A DNA stretch of 64,000 nt, taken from NCBI GenBank assembly GCA_032622095.1, contig CP136061.1, positions 82,994,324 to 83,058,323 on the forward strand. Reading direction: 5' to 3'. This document shows positions 10,108 through 21,520 of this stretch, piece after piece; the stretch's first letter is position 1; every line of letters begins with the position of its first letter. The notes beneath the pieces were generated by a model, which saw nothing but the letters and a program-made list of their open reading frames with translations, was not told where the DNA came from and did no database searches. Source of the DNA: Siphonodentalium dalli. Lineage: Eukaryota; Mollusca; Scaphopoda; Gadilida; Siphonodentaliidae. The translations under genes and the position numbers were made by a program.

Positions 10108-10860
10108 ATATATATATTTTGTTTTTTTTTGTTTTTTAATATATTAGAAAAATATATATGAATTTTTTGTTTTTAAATATTTAAAAATAAAATTTTATTT
10201 AAATTCAGATTTAACTCCATGGTTTTTTTTGTGAACATGTTAAACAAATTGAAAAACTAATGCCATTACCATTCTGAAGGTTACGCCCTTTGGCCCTTCA
10301 CACAAGTTCACTGCTTCTGCGATCCCTGGTCCCAAAATAATATTTTCTCAAACTATTGATAGAGCATCATTAATAAGAATCATTACTTTGGTTCCAACTG
10401 TATGCCTACACATGTCAAGTGAAAGCTGATAAATCTATACACATTCCCCGGAGATCTGCTAGAGGTCATTGATTTCTAATTACAACAATCTATCATGTAT
10501 TTGTTCAAATCTCCCACCACCTCACAAGAGAACATAACTGACACTTCCAGCTATACTATTGCATTTTTGTTCAGATAGGGGAAAGGCCAGGGGCATACTT
10601 TCCCTCTATAGTAACCATTGAACAGTCTTCTTTGGATAGAATCACCAGGTATATTTAGCTGATATTTAATAATGAGGCTCCTTTGGTGATTGTGATTCAG
10701 ATTTGTCCAATCAGTGTCACCAGGTCAAATAGGTTCAAGGCCAGGTACAATACTCTTTCTCTCCATAGTAATTCATGATATGTCAATTTCAAGGTTGATA
10801 TTCACTGATCTACATACATGAAGCCTCTCTAGCCACTTTTCCTGTTTAGAAATACTTCAT
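10108..10860. other. AT-rich stretch with one diverged dispersed repeat
   Basis: Begins with (AT)n and T-rich low complexity at the Ngaro border. About 10660-10770 carries a diverged copy of the 1-136 repeat (GATTGTGATTCAGATTTGTCC, GTCAAATAGG, CCATAGTAATTCATGA). No gene seen. Confidence 0.5.
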
Positions 10861-11164
10861 TTAAAGTGATTATGACAAGTTCTGTATGTTGTGGTCTCCC
10901 GAGTCCCAGTCTTATCGGTCTTTGCGGTCAGGTGGGCGACCCTACAGTCATTGACTGTCTTGTTATAGTCCAACATTCTCAACTGTGATATTAATTATGT
11001 GGCTTTCCGTTGCACTATCTCGAGTGTCACGCACTGATATGAGAGGTGAGGTAACCGTGCTGTATTGCAATACTCAAGAACGGGCTAATGTATAGTACCC
11101 GAAACAGATTTGGCTCTAACGATATGACCGTTCTGTATATTATGCCTAAAATTCTATAATTTAA

Positions 11165-11768
11165 TCATAAGCTGTCAATTACATATACTGTGAAACAATT
11201 GGCTGCCACACAATAACCTAAATTTCTTGATAACTTTCCCGCTACAAAACTGACAGCAGCGCCATGTGACCGCGCATATACCGCGTGCCTAAAATGTACA
11301 TGGAAACTGTTCGATTCTTCGTACCATTTAACATGAAATATCGTTGCTACATCATAATTTATTCGGGTATGACTGTATTGACAATAACCGTACTGGATAC
11401 TAATATTCAGTGCACAAGCATCCAGGCAAATCAACAAGATTGAACATTTGCAAATCAAAGAAATGAAACACGGATATTAAATATAACAAGGAATTGTGCC
11501 ACCGGGGTCGAATATCAATCTCACGTTCAACTACAGCTACTCGGTGCCTGGCGACACATGATCAGTTGCGACCAGCCAATCAAAATCGCTGAAATTCCGA
11601 CGCGACGTGATCATCGATAAGCACAAGTCTTGAGTGACAGATGTCTTAACTGCACGTGTCTTTTGCGTTGGAAATGGTCTCAATGTTGTACGCTCTTTAT
11701 ACTTCTAACTTCTACTTTTGGTGGTTTTCTTGTGAAATGACGGATTCAATTATAATAAATAATTCTTC
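11165..11768. other. Unassigned sequence within LINE copy 1
   Basis: A 97-codon minus-strand frame (11165-11458) has no recognisable domain. The stretch separates the presumed C-terminal LINE part from the TIR element; it could be further inserted sequence. Confidence 0.3.
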
Positions 11769-12141
11769 TTTCGATTAAGGTTATGAGTTATAACCGAAAA
11801 GTTTGAAGATAAATGTTCTATAACTACGCTAATCCAGTCGTAAGTCGGGATTTTTTTACCATGTGCCAATGCATTCTCTTATATATGCGAGTCGACCATA
11901 GGTCGCCTCGCATATATAAGAGAATGCATTGGCCTAACAATTTTTTATCAATTTTTTTAAATAAATGTTTCTTACAATTTTTAGGACATAAAATAAAAAA
12001 CATCCATTACCCTGCAGGGAGCCACACACCTATATAGAAGCATATAGAAGAGTGTCGTCTGCTCATGTTTGTCTGGGGCTCTATGGGTGAAAATATTTGT
12101 CTTCAAACTTTATGGTTATAACTGCATAACCTTAATCGAAA
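11769..12141. mobile_element. About 370-bp TIR element containing a nested hairpin element
   Basis: Ends are inverted: TTTCGATTAAGGTTATGAG with GTTATAACC...AAGTTTGAAGA at the left, and the reverse complement with few changes at the right (TCTTCAAACTTTATGGTTATAAC...CCTTAATCGAAA). It contains the 69-bp palindrome at 11865-11933 and the GGGAGCC...GGGGCTC hairpin at about 12018-12092. No coding capacity. Confidence 0.75.
11865..11933. repeat. 69-bp palindromic hairpin (family P), copy 1
   Basis: GCCAATGCATTCTCTTATAT...ATATAAGAGAATGCATTGGC is a near-perfect inverted repeat centred on GACCATAGGTC; only one stem pair and the centre base are unmatched. Full copies also at 30345-30413, 39729-39797, 39887-39955 and 56415-56483. 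Confidence 0.95.
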
Positions 12142-13329
12142 CACGAGTTAGTTCTTAAATATGGTTTGTTGCAGGTAGCGGTGATATGGACGTCAAACTT
12201 AAGTTGTGCATCACCATAAGCTCCTACAGCCTTTTCGCGTGGACTGGCAAGTGAGGCAGGGTTTTCAGGAACATTGGTCATAATGTAACGATTATTATGA
12301 CCGATGTTGATGTATTTTACTCGAGTTTGAATTTCATATGCCAACCAAATGACCATTCGCAGACAGCGTTGATATCGGCATGTATGTCGTCGGTTTGTGG
12401 GTTTCCCATGATTTCAGTGTCATGCGCGAAAATTTCGCACTTTCTTCGTATGTAGTTTATATTATTATCTATTCCGTAGCAATTGATTTTATTGACGAGT
12501 CGCACATGAGGTACGGAATCAAAAGATTTCCTGAAGTCAAGGTAACACTCACAGAAAGCTCAAGCATTAAATTCGGACTTCTCTAGCGTATTCACAAATG
12601 AAATTCTAAACAAAATTCCAAAGATGGAAAACCTCTCAAGTGGAGAATTTCTCGTCATTATTCAAATATCCGTCTAGAAGTGATGTTAGGTATGAGAGTT
12701 TCAAGCGTTGGTGTTTTGCAGGATCTTTTCGTGCGAAAACCGGGCTGACATGGAGTGAATAGCTTGTTATTGTCCATAACTATTGGCAACTACCGCATCA
12801 CTAACAAAGGATTCCAGCACCTTACATAGAATGCAAACTGACAGGTCGGTAGTTACCTGAATCGGATTTTGTTCTGTTTTTAAAGATGGGCGACACCGTT
12901 GCTTTTTTCCAAAGTGTAGGTATTTTTCCTTCAGATAGAGATCTATTTAATAAAAGAGACTGGGTACTGATTTCTTTTGCTAATTCATTCAGTCGTTTTG
13001 GCTTTTGAACTAATTCAGGGAATGTAGTTTCCGTTCAACTGCAATTTGAATATCGACGAGAAACTTTCCACTTGAGAGGTTTTCCATCGTTTGAATTTTG
13101 TTTAGATTTTCATTTGTAAATACGCTAGAGAAGACCTAATTTGATACTTGAGCTTTCTGTTGGTCATCCGATAATGTATTTTCACTTCCTTCAAGTTTTA
13201 GGTCTCCAATACCCGTCATCGATACTGATTTGTTTCGTACGTAATATCCAAAAAGCCTTAGGATTTAGTTGGCATTCGTAGAGATTTTTCTTTCGAACAT
13301 CTGTCAGGGCTGACATTGTACATCTGATT

Positions 13330-15345
13330 CACCACCTTGAACGTCTCAATCATGTCCAATCTGAACAATCTATATTTTATGGATTATCAAATTCAGTTTT
13401 ATATGTCGTTTTTTATAGTCCAACTTTATCAACTGCGGGATTAATTTTGTGGCTTCCGATGTGTCCATATTGTATTGCAATACTCAGGAACGGGCTTGAC
13501 CATGCTAATGTAGTTTCCGAAACATATTTGGCTCTAAAGATGAACGACATGTATTTTACTCGAGTTGAATTTCATTTGCCAATCCAGTGACTATTCACAA
13601 ACACCGTTGATATCGGCCTGTGTGTCGTCGGTTTGTGGGTTGCACATGATTGTAATGTCATCCGCGAAAAAATCGCACTTTCCTCGTATGTAGTTTGGTA
13701 GGTCGTTTATATAACTTATGAAAATAATTGGCCCGAGAATAAAACCTTGGGTCACCCCAATTCAGAAAAGCTTTTATCCATGTTAGCATATTATTATCTG
13801 TTCCGTATTGACGAGTCGCACATGAGGTACGGAATCAAAAACGTTCCTTGAGTCAAGGTAAACTGCGGCCACAGGAGCATTTCCGTCTAGAAGTGATGTT
13901 AGGTGTGAGAGATATTCAATAATTTGAGTTTTACAGGATCTTTTCGAGCGAAACCCGTGCTGACATTGAGTGAATAATTATGTTGTTATTTTCAATATGG
14001 GCAACTACCGCATCACTAACCAAGGATTCTAACACCTTCCATAGTATGCAAGTTAGACTGATCGGATTTTGTTCCCTTTTTGAAGATGGGCGATACCGTT
14101 GCTTTTTTCCAGACTGTAGGTATGTTTTCTTCAGATGGAGATATACTTAATAAAACACATACTGGGTGACTGATTTGTTTGGTTTTTCTTTCAGTAGTTT
14201 TAGCATATAAGGCCCATGACTTTTGAACTGATTCAGGGAATGTAGTTTATGTTCAACTGTGAGTGGTATTACTTGAATATCGACGAGAAACTTTCCACTT
14301 GAGAGGTTTTCCATCTTTTGAATTTTTTTTAGATTTCCATGTGTAAATACGCTAGAGAAGACAAAATTTAATACTTGAGCTTTCTGTGAGTCATTGTGAG
14401 ATTGTATGTTCGCTTACTTCAAGTCTATGTCTCCAATACCCGTATTCGATAATGATTTGCTTCCTACGTAATTTGTATATAAGGATTTTATTGGCATTCA
14501 GTACAGAGTTTTCTTTTTCATTGTTTTGGGTTATTTTATAAGTGCATTTGCTTCATCTATGGCTTTCTCATAACGATTGTAATCATGTTGTAAATATACC
14601 GTGAACACGTTTTTTATATACTTGTATGCTTTTTTCGCGTATTTTCGACAATGTGTCTTTTGTGCACCATAAATTTGTCGTCTCTTATTTTACTGTGGAT
14701 TCGATTTTTGAATACAACTGTCTGCGATACCACTGATAGTATCATTGGAATTTTCCCGAGGTCGATCAAATTCCACGTCGTGAAACGCACTCCAGTCCTT
14801 TCATGTAAGTGCGTTTCTCATACCACCAAGGTCCCCTTTGTTCCACAAGTATCTCGATTTCTCTTTTGCAATGCGCAATCTCACCATTGCTGGATGCAAG
14901 CTGATTTTTAGCATATCACGACGTCTTTTGCCTAATGATGGCTCGTGATAGATTTCATATATGGCGTCCTCATTATTAGTAATCACCAGATCAAGGAGGT
15001 TCGATTTTTGATTTTCCGAGTGGTGGGTTGGTATGGTTACTAATTGCTGGAACAAGTTTCCGTGCAAACAAGAATAGAACGATGGTGTATTTTCCTCAGA
15101 CGCCTCGACCAGTTCTCCGCGATATTTTGGGGAAATTGAAATATCCGACTATCAAAACGTTTTTGATCTTCTGTCTGCACAAGCCTGTGAATTTTGTTGA
15201 GTTTGGGCTCCGGTAATTGCACACAAGAGTGACAGTCTCAGATGCTATCTTCCACTGACACCATACCGCCTCCGCCACGTCGAATGTTTCTAGTTTCACG
15301 TTGGGCGTGTAAATCAGTAGATTGCGCCAGTATTTCATTCCTAAC
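13330..15345 (-). mobile_element. CR1/jockey-like LINE fragment (copy 2) with endonuclease and RT
   Basis: From 5' to 3' on the minus strand: endonuclease pieces VTLVCNYRSPNSTKF and VGYFNFPKI (15096-15338), LLDLVITNNEDAIYEI and HEPSLGKR (14801-15067), then RT pieces with the block GVTQGFILGPIIFISYINDL and the catalytic FFADDITIM (about 13640-13760), then DINGVC and WQMKFN. An in-frame stop and several frameshifts are visible. The EEP-endonuclease plus this RT type fits the CR1/jockey group. Copy 1 (10860-13310) lies immediately downstream in the same orientation, so the two are head-to-tail. Confidence 0.85.
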
Positions 15346-17459
15346 TTCTTCTGAAGAAAGAACTATCTTACTGTCCTTGTTTTATTGTTTGATTTATTTC
15401 CATTCGAAAGTATGCTTTAACATCATTTTATCTATACTTTGTCATATTATATAAGGCTTCGCCGATGGTTTTCTCATTATCCCCTTTCATAGATTTTTCA
15501 TCGAAATTATAACTTTATCTTATGTTGGCGACAATGAGGTTTTTCTGGATATTAAAGACATATTATGTACTTATTCGGTTGCGTGCAACTAATAAGTTAG
15601 TATTCAGGCGCTATGCCAACTGTGGAATATAGTATTCTAGTAAAATCGCCGAAAATTTTAAACAAATCGACCTTACCACTCCTTCGAAAACATCGTCTGA
15701 ACTACGCGCAATTGTAAATATTTACTTCTCGATTCGGGACGCTACTATCGGCGATAAACTAACGAAAACGATTAGACATCGAGAGTCACTATATTTAAGT
15801 AATATATAAGAATGACGGTGTTTGTTTTCAATTTGAATATAAAAAATACTACTTTGAGCAAGATTAAATTTGCGTTCATATGCTGCAGCGTATGCTTGTT
15901 TTCATGATGCGTCAGGCAACAGACACCCAAATGTCAATATTGACGTTGACAAAGTTATTTATAACACAATTGAACGTACTAGAAATAACGTTTCTTATTG
16001 TGGACATCCGGCCAATACATGTAGTCCTAGATATATAAGATAAGATGTATTTATTGACATACACACTTAATATTCTTCGTTAGCTAAACAACGACACGTA
16101 CTTAGACTAGCGATAACACAAGTTTTTGAACAAAAACCAAGTGGCGATCAAATTTTCAATGTTTTTCAAAGCCTATCAAATTTTTTTTTTTGCTAATTTT
16201 TTTCAATTCGGACTTCGGAAACAAAATTCTGTCAACTCATTATGTCACCCAGAAGTTGCCAAATAATGTCTGTAGACACTGCTAATGTGCTTTCCACTCA
16301 TAATTCAGTGTAGTAATATCTCTCCTACATTAGTCTGTTGGTCGTGGTGGTGTATTAAGGGACAAAAAGCTTGTAACATCAATTGTCTATTTCAGTTAGG
16401 ATATGTGAAGATTGTATGTTATATATTTGGTTTCCAGCAATAACACTAATAAATGTAGAATGATTGGTTGAAACTTGCATATGCCTGAGAAATCATCAGC
16501 AACGAAGACAATCGCCAGTTATACAAGTAACAGATCTTGGGCAAGACCAAGGGTTAATTTTTATTACAGAATACAAAAACTATCATGTAATGCAACTTCA
16601 TGTGCCCAAGCATCAAGATTACAATAAATTAAACTGGCGTCGGATGAGCACATATAAGGTGATCTTGAGAAGTTGAGTTGTACAGTACCGGTAGTATACA
16701 TGTATAAGGACATGATAGACTCCAGTTATTATCGCATAACCATTTTTACATGTACTAAATGGAAGTTCCCACTCAGTTATAAAAGTGCATTGGAATGGTC
16801 TATAATCATTTGGTGGGTTTTCAGGAAAAAATAAGCAGACGACAGATGCAAGTATAACACAAATAAAAGTACATTTTAGGGAAATGTTCAGATAATAAGT
16901 TCAACAATTACAACCTATCATTCGATTTGTTAAACTTGAATATTATCTGAGCATTCCCATGGGGGTCACTACTCATCAATGAGTATTTGCTAGAATAGTT
17001 TTAAGAAAATACCACATACTATCTTTTCATAAATGAAAATTGACTAACATTTGAGTTAGATGTGTTATTTGTTTTGATAACAAAAGGGACTACTCATGCC
17101 GATCAATCAACATTGAATTTGATGTTGATATTGGTATATGTGGAGCATGTAGCAAGTGGTGTGGGGGGGGGGGGGGGGGGTCCTGGTAACTAATCACATG
17201 GTACAGTTAACCTAAATAAAGTTGATGTGTATGTTGTACCTAAATCATGGAATACATGTAGTACCTCAATCTTGGGCTTTCTTTGACCCGCATATTTACA
17301 TGAACATGTTCAAACAATGTAAACATGAAGTTGTCTAGCCTAAAATGTTGTTCACAATATATTATTAATGAATTGATTTCATATTATCAACACAACAATC
17401 AATTATTTTCTTCAAATTATTGTTGTTCTCTTGTGTGAGGCAAATGTTAATGTCTTTGG
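15346..17459. other. Intergenic stretch, no gene recognised
   Basis: AT-rich sequence without a convincing coding region. It holds a run of 18 G at 17163-17180 and scattered short repeats. The open frame at 16464-16676 shows no domain. Confidence 0.45.
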
Positions 17460-18785
17460 GAGGGATATGAGCAGAATGTCAACAGCATTGATTTTTGAAG
17501 GACATCGGCATTAACTAGTCATAACACGATTAAAATGCCTACAAAAATAAAGTTATGTACTCCATAGCGAATTGGATTACCAATTACATGGCATGAACGT
17601 TATTGAATATTTGTTAATTTATTTATGCATGAAAATAGGCTATCTATTCAGATGATTACATTCAGATTACATACAAAATATTTTAAGCTTGGAATTTGGC
17701 CATGTCTATGATTAATATCAATGTTCATTGTGCACTGTTACTGATTATTCCCCCAACATTTTAATTATTTAATGTCTAAATGGTTATATACATAATCAAA
17801 TCATTATTTGGTATGGTCATTCGTCAAAATGATAGCCACCACAACACTATTAAATTAAACTAAATTTGTTTCAATATATTATCTTTGACAAAATTGCACC
17901 TCAAACTGAATTAAAATTGTCTGGTTCACATCCCGGTGTGTTGCTTGTTCAACGCTTTATTTAATACTTTTTGTATACTCTTTCAATCGCTACAAAAATT
18001 ACAAGTTTGTTCAGTGACAGGTCTGACCAGACTTCTGTTGTCGCCAACACGTGTAGGCCTACTATGTGTACTAGCATGGTTGTTTCCCGAGAATTTGGGC
18101 AGAACTTCCGTTGGAGGCGCTTGCCAGATCCTTAACACCACCCGTATCCAATCAAATTAAAAATTTGGGCAGAACTTCCCCTAGAGGCGTGAGCCAGATC
18201 ATTATAATCAATCAAATTGATAATTTAGGCAGTTAATGCACATTGAAGAATACTACTGTGGCTAGATAACTTAATTCATAGTCATGCTGGCAGAACTTCT
18301 CATACTATTGCCTCCATACCATTGCCGCACAATGTAAATAACGTTGATTCTTGTAGGGTAGTGGTATTTACTAAGTCAAAACACAATGAAAATGCTAGCC
18401 AAAAAATATGCAATCCATAGCCAATTGGATCACCAATAACATGGCACGTGAGTTACTGGAAGTTACTGATGATTCCTTAACTTTTTTATGCACGAAAATA
18501 GGCTACTTTTTCAGACGATTATTACCTTCAAAAAAATAATAACATGGAATACAACCTTGTCCAACATTAATGACAATATTTATTGTGCATTGTCATTTAT
18601 TTGTATTCTAAAATTTTAACGTATAACTTGTTACAAAATCAAAGCAAAGTTCGATAGGGTCATTTATCGATATCAAAATGGTGGCCACACAACAAAAGTC
18701 AAACGTAATTTATTTCACTTACAGTTGACAATATTTCACCTGAAACTCGATTACAATTGTCTGGTGCACACTCCAATTGTCCATT
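17460..18785. repeat. Diverged local duplication (about 860-bp spacing)
   Basis: About 17500-17935 and about 18345-18785 are two diverged copies. Shared landmarks include CATAGCNAATTGGAT, ATGCANGAAAATAGGCTA, TTCANANGATTA, TTCATTGTGCA and AATTGTCTGGT. Between them GGGCAGAACTTCC...GAGGCG...GCCAGATC occurs twice (about 18098 and 18168) and in decayed form near 18290. No coding signal. Confidence 0.7.
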
Positions 18786-18916
18786 TACCTATTTTAAACA
18801 AAAAAGTAAGTAGTTTATCCAATAATTTATTGAATTTATATCACTTTTGAGCTCTGCAAAAAGACACGTTTTCCTCATTCACAGATTGAGAAGCCGGAAA
18901 TGGCCGGAACACTGTT

Positions 18917-19057
18917 GTCGCTACTTAGACCAGATAACATTCGAAATATAATCAATATTAATCGATAGAATAATTTCTTGACAGGGGTCCTCAATTCATA
19001 TCTAATATTTGATATCTAGGTAACTATATAACACATGTTTACAAAGAGATAGACCGT
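18917..19057. repeat. Right-half fragment of TIR element family M
   Basis: TTCGAAATATAATCAATATT, ATCGATAG, GGTAACTATATAACACATG and CAAAGAGATAGACC match the right half and right terminus of the element complete at 42293-42845, 46846-47373 and 49004-49531. Confidence 0.7.
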
Positions 19058-19372
19058 CTTTAAGTGTAATATAATTTGAATGATGCTTAAGTGTAATGGC
19101 ATTATAATTAAGCGTAATCGCATTTCGCTTAAGTGTAATGACACTACCCTTAAGCGTAATTCATATTCCATATCGCAAACTCCACATGAGCTAAATTGGA
19201 TGCAGCTAATTACTGATGCTAGTATCTCTTGACATGTTTACTTTAGCTGATACCATTATATGTAAGGTAATAAGGCTAAGAAAACCTATTACGCTTAAGC
19301 GGAATGCCATTAAACCTAAGTGTAATGGCATTGTACTTAAGCGTAATGGAGTTGCGAGTGAGGCAATTACGC
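19058..19372. repeat. Cluster of CTTAAGYGTAAT motifs
   Basis: CTTAAGTGTAAT or CTTAAGCGTAAT and its inverse ATTACGCTTAAG recur at least eight times in about 300 bases, in both orientations. The cluster lies exactly between a right end and a left end of family M elements, whose termini read TTAAAG or CTTTAA, so it may represent their target or terminus in repeated form. Confidence 0.6.
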
Positions 19373-19919
19373 TTAAAGATGAATTTTCTCTTTAAATACC
19401 ACATTTGAAATAGTTGATTGGTCATAAAATAATAAATATGAATTGAAGGCCGCGGTCCGGAAACGCATCTATCAATTAATATTGATTTTATTTCGAATAT
19501 TTTATTATGAAATGAGATGATTAATGTGACACTTTATTGTTCTATTTCTAGAACAGACCATTCATGGGATACCATATATCGATAAAGATCATTATGCTGT
19601 TCCCATAGCTACGTCCCGAACGTCAACTGCCCCAGATTGGTGGTTTGTATAGTTTTATTCAATAGTTATACGCGAATATTAGTCTAATTAGCGTTCATTT
19701 GTGACAAAATTACACAATAAAATGTACGGTATGTGTTAACAGTAACCACTATTGTTCGTTAGCTAAAAAACACACAACTTTAGACCAAGAAATATTCTAG
19801 ATATAATCAACGTTAATCGATAGAAGCATTTCCACAAAGGAACCTTCGATTAACATCTAATATGTTATACCCCGGTAACTGTATAACACATATTTAGAAA
19901 GAGATATATCATTTTCAAG
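19373..19919. mobile_element. TIR element family M, diverged full-length copy
   Basis: Left end TTAAAGATGAATTTTCTCTT...GTCCGGAAACGCATCTATC and right end ATCGATAGAAGC...GGTAACTGTATAACACATAT...AGAGATATATCA are inverted copies of each other. The middle contains the family's shared TAGAACAGACCATTC and CGTTAGCTAA segments. No coding capacity. Confidence 0.75.
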
Positions 19920-20700
19920 TAAAACATGTACATTCACTACATTCATTTTGAGCTCAACTTGCCAAAGTAAAGGTTGAGCTATTGCAGAGGGTTGGTGTCT
20001 GTCGTCCGTGTGTGCATCCCTACTGGTCACATCTCTCATCCGATCATCACCATAATCGATTGTTTCCGAAATTTGTAAACAAAAAAACATGGCCGCCAGT
20101 TTAAAATTAAATTTCATCCGCAGTCCGCATTTATTGGAGAAATATTGTGAAGATTTATAGATATGTTTAGGATCACCTCTCGATGGGAGTTATTTGAAAT
20201 TGAACGATTTTCGATGAAAAACATAGCAGCCATCTTGAATTTCACTCTTTGCATGACTAAATACTTGTTGACACCCCACAGACCACATCGATCATCCGAT
20301 CATTGCCAAACTGTGCATGTATCTTTGGTGTGACCTCTAGATGGGAGCAAGCGATTATTTCCGAAATTCGTTAAAAACATAGCAGCCAGCAGCCATTCTG
20401 GATTTTACTCTTTGCATGACTAAATCTTTGGCACACCCAACAGGCCTCATCCCTCATCCGATCGCCACCAAGCTTCATATGATCTTCGGGGTGAGCTCCT
20501 CAAATTTCAATTGGGGAACTTCAATCTGGTGTAACCGTTATTTATTGTTCTGCATCCCAGATTTATACAATAACTTACAAGATGATGTCCATAAAATACT
20601 TAAGTATGGTAAGTCTGAGAGATAAGATGATTTGACATCAAGCACCCGGTGCCACCTCAACCTCAACCTCAACCTCAAGTTCAACTTCAATCTGATCCTG
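19920..20700. repeat. Dispersed repeat with ATGGCNGCC...CATCTTGGATTTT landmarks
   Basis: Repeated phrases (AACATGGCCGCCAG; GATGGGAG; TTTACTCTTTGCATGACTAAAT; CATCCGATC) occur two to three times here and again at about 41745-41790, 43700-43745 (inverse) and 44330-44690. This suggests a dispersed, internally repeated element. No domain in any frame. Confidence 0.5.
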
Positions 20701-20724
20701 GATCTCCTACAGAAGTTGATGCCT

Positions 20725-20825
20725 CAGCAGAATGAGGTTCCCAGAGGGTGAATTTGGTTATGCTAGCCTGTCGCGCAGAGGAGCACCACTAAATTCACCC
20801 TCTGTGGACCTCATTCTGCACATGA
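20725..20825. repeat. Foldback repeat family F (AGGGTGAATT hairpin)
   Basis: AATGAGGTTCCCAGAGGGTG...TAGC pairs with the inverse CACCCTCTGTGGACCTCATT, leaving a short loop. Related hairpins lie at about 22697-22795, 23140-23225, 23427-23485 and 53468-53552, with a half copy at 22980-23010. Confidence 0.8.
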
Positions 20826-20904
20826 CAGACACATTAAATTCAGGCCTGCGTGGCCTTATTGCCCGCAGTTGGCACAATCTCAGCTGATAGACCATTACAT
20901 CACG

Positions 20905-21440
20905 TTCCTGATATCAGCTACCTAATATGAATGATGGTTTGTCCAGCGTGTTCTGATAGACCGTTTCATCACATTCCAGACATAATCTATCTAAGATGAA
21001 TGATAACTTGGCGCGTGTTCTGATAGCATCACATTCCAGACATCAGCTAGCTAAGATGGATGATAACTTGGCACATGCCATGTTGGACCATTGCATCACA
21101 TTCCAGACATAAGCTATCTAAGATGATGCATGATGATTTGGCGCGTGTTCTGATAGCATCACGTTCCAGACATCAGCGACCTAAGATGATGAACGATGAT
21201 TTTGGCCAGCGTGTTCAGTATGACCATTTTATCAGCGATCTATGATGAATGATGATTTGGCCAGCGTGTTCAGTGTGACCGTTTTATCAGCGATCTATGA
21301 TGAATGTTGATTTGGCCAGCGTGTTCAGTTTGACCGTTGTATAAGCGGTCTATGGTGGATGATGATTTGGCCAGCGTGTTCAGTTTGACCGTTGTATAAG
21401 CGGTCTATGGTGGATGATGATTTGGCCAGCGTCTTCTGAT
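20905..21440. repeat. 55-bp minisatellite directly 3' of the desaturase stop codon
   Basis: The core unit (GATGATTTGGCCAGCGTGTT then a variable half) repeats with a 55-bp period in the last four units; earlier units are diverged or truncated (TGATAACTTGGCGCGTGTTC). The array ends about 20 bases from the stop codon at 21460, so it probably lies in the 3' untranslated region of the desaturase transcript. Confidence 0.88.
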
Positions 21441-21459
21441 TGTTATCAACGTCAATGCT

Positions 21460-21520
21460 TTACGTGTGATGATAAGCGTCGTAAGTATATTTCCAAAGTT
21501 TCCCAGATTTCTTCAGAGAC
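21460..21520 (-). CDS. Desaturase coding exon 12 (C-terminus and stop)
   Basis: Completes Arg, then [19 protein letters not shown] and TAA. Acceptor TTAATTTCCAG/GTC. It is only 61 coding bases and lies 8.4 kb from exon 11, but the phase fits and [10 protein letters not shown]...DAY matches the conserved FADS C-terminus. Compared with the usual LWLDAY, this copy has a short insertion (KYTYDAY). Confidence 0.9.

Larger units (their letters stand above)
10860..13310 (-). mobile_element. CR1/jockey-like LINE fragment (copy 1), interrupted
   Basis: Minus-strand RT remains: DSVPHVRLVNKINC, CEIFAHDTEIM (a degraded FADD box), DDIHADINAVCEWSFGWHMKF (about 12317-12505), and further downstream PVLEYCNT-type C-terminal sequence near 11070-11100. 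The order is colinear with copy 2 at 13330-15345, and many stretches match it (for example AATACCCGT...TTGGCATTC). It is interrupted by a TIR element (11769-12141) and by unidentified sequence (11165-11768). Many frame breaks make it inactive. Confidence 0.72.

Noticed and set aside
11165-11458. SILLICLDACAL considered as a desaturase C-terminus
   Set aside because: Lacks the LW and SGK landmarks, and the splice phase does not fit.
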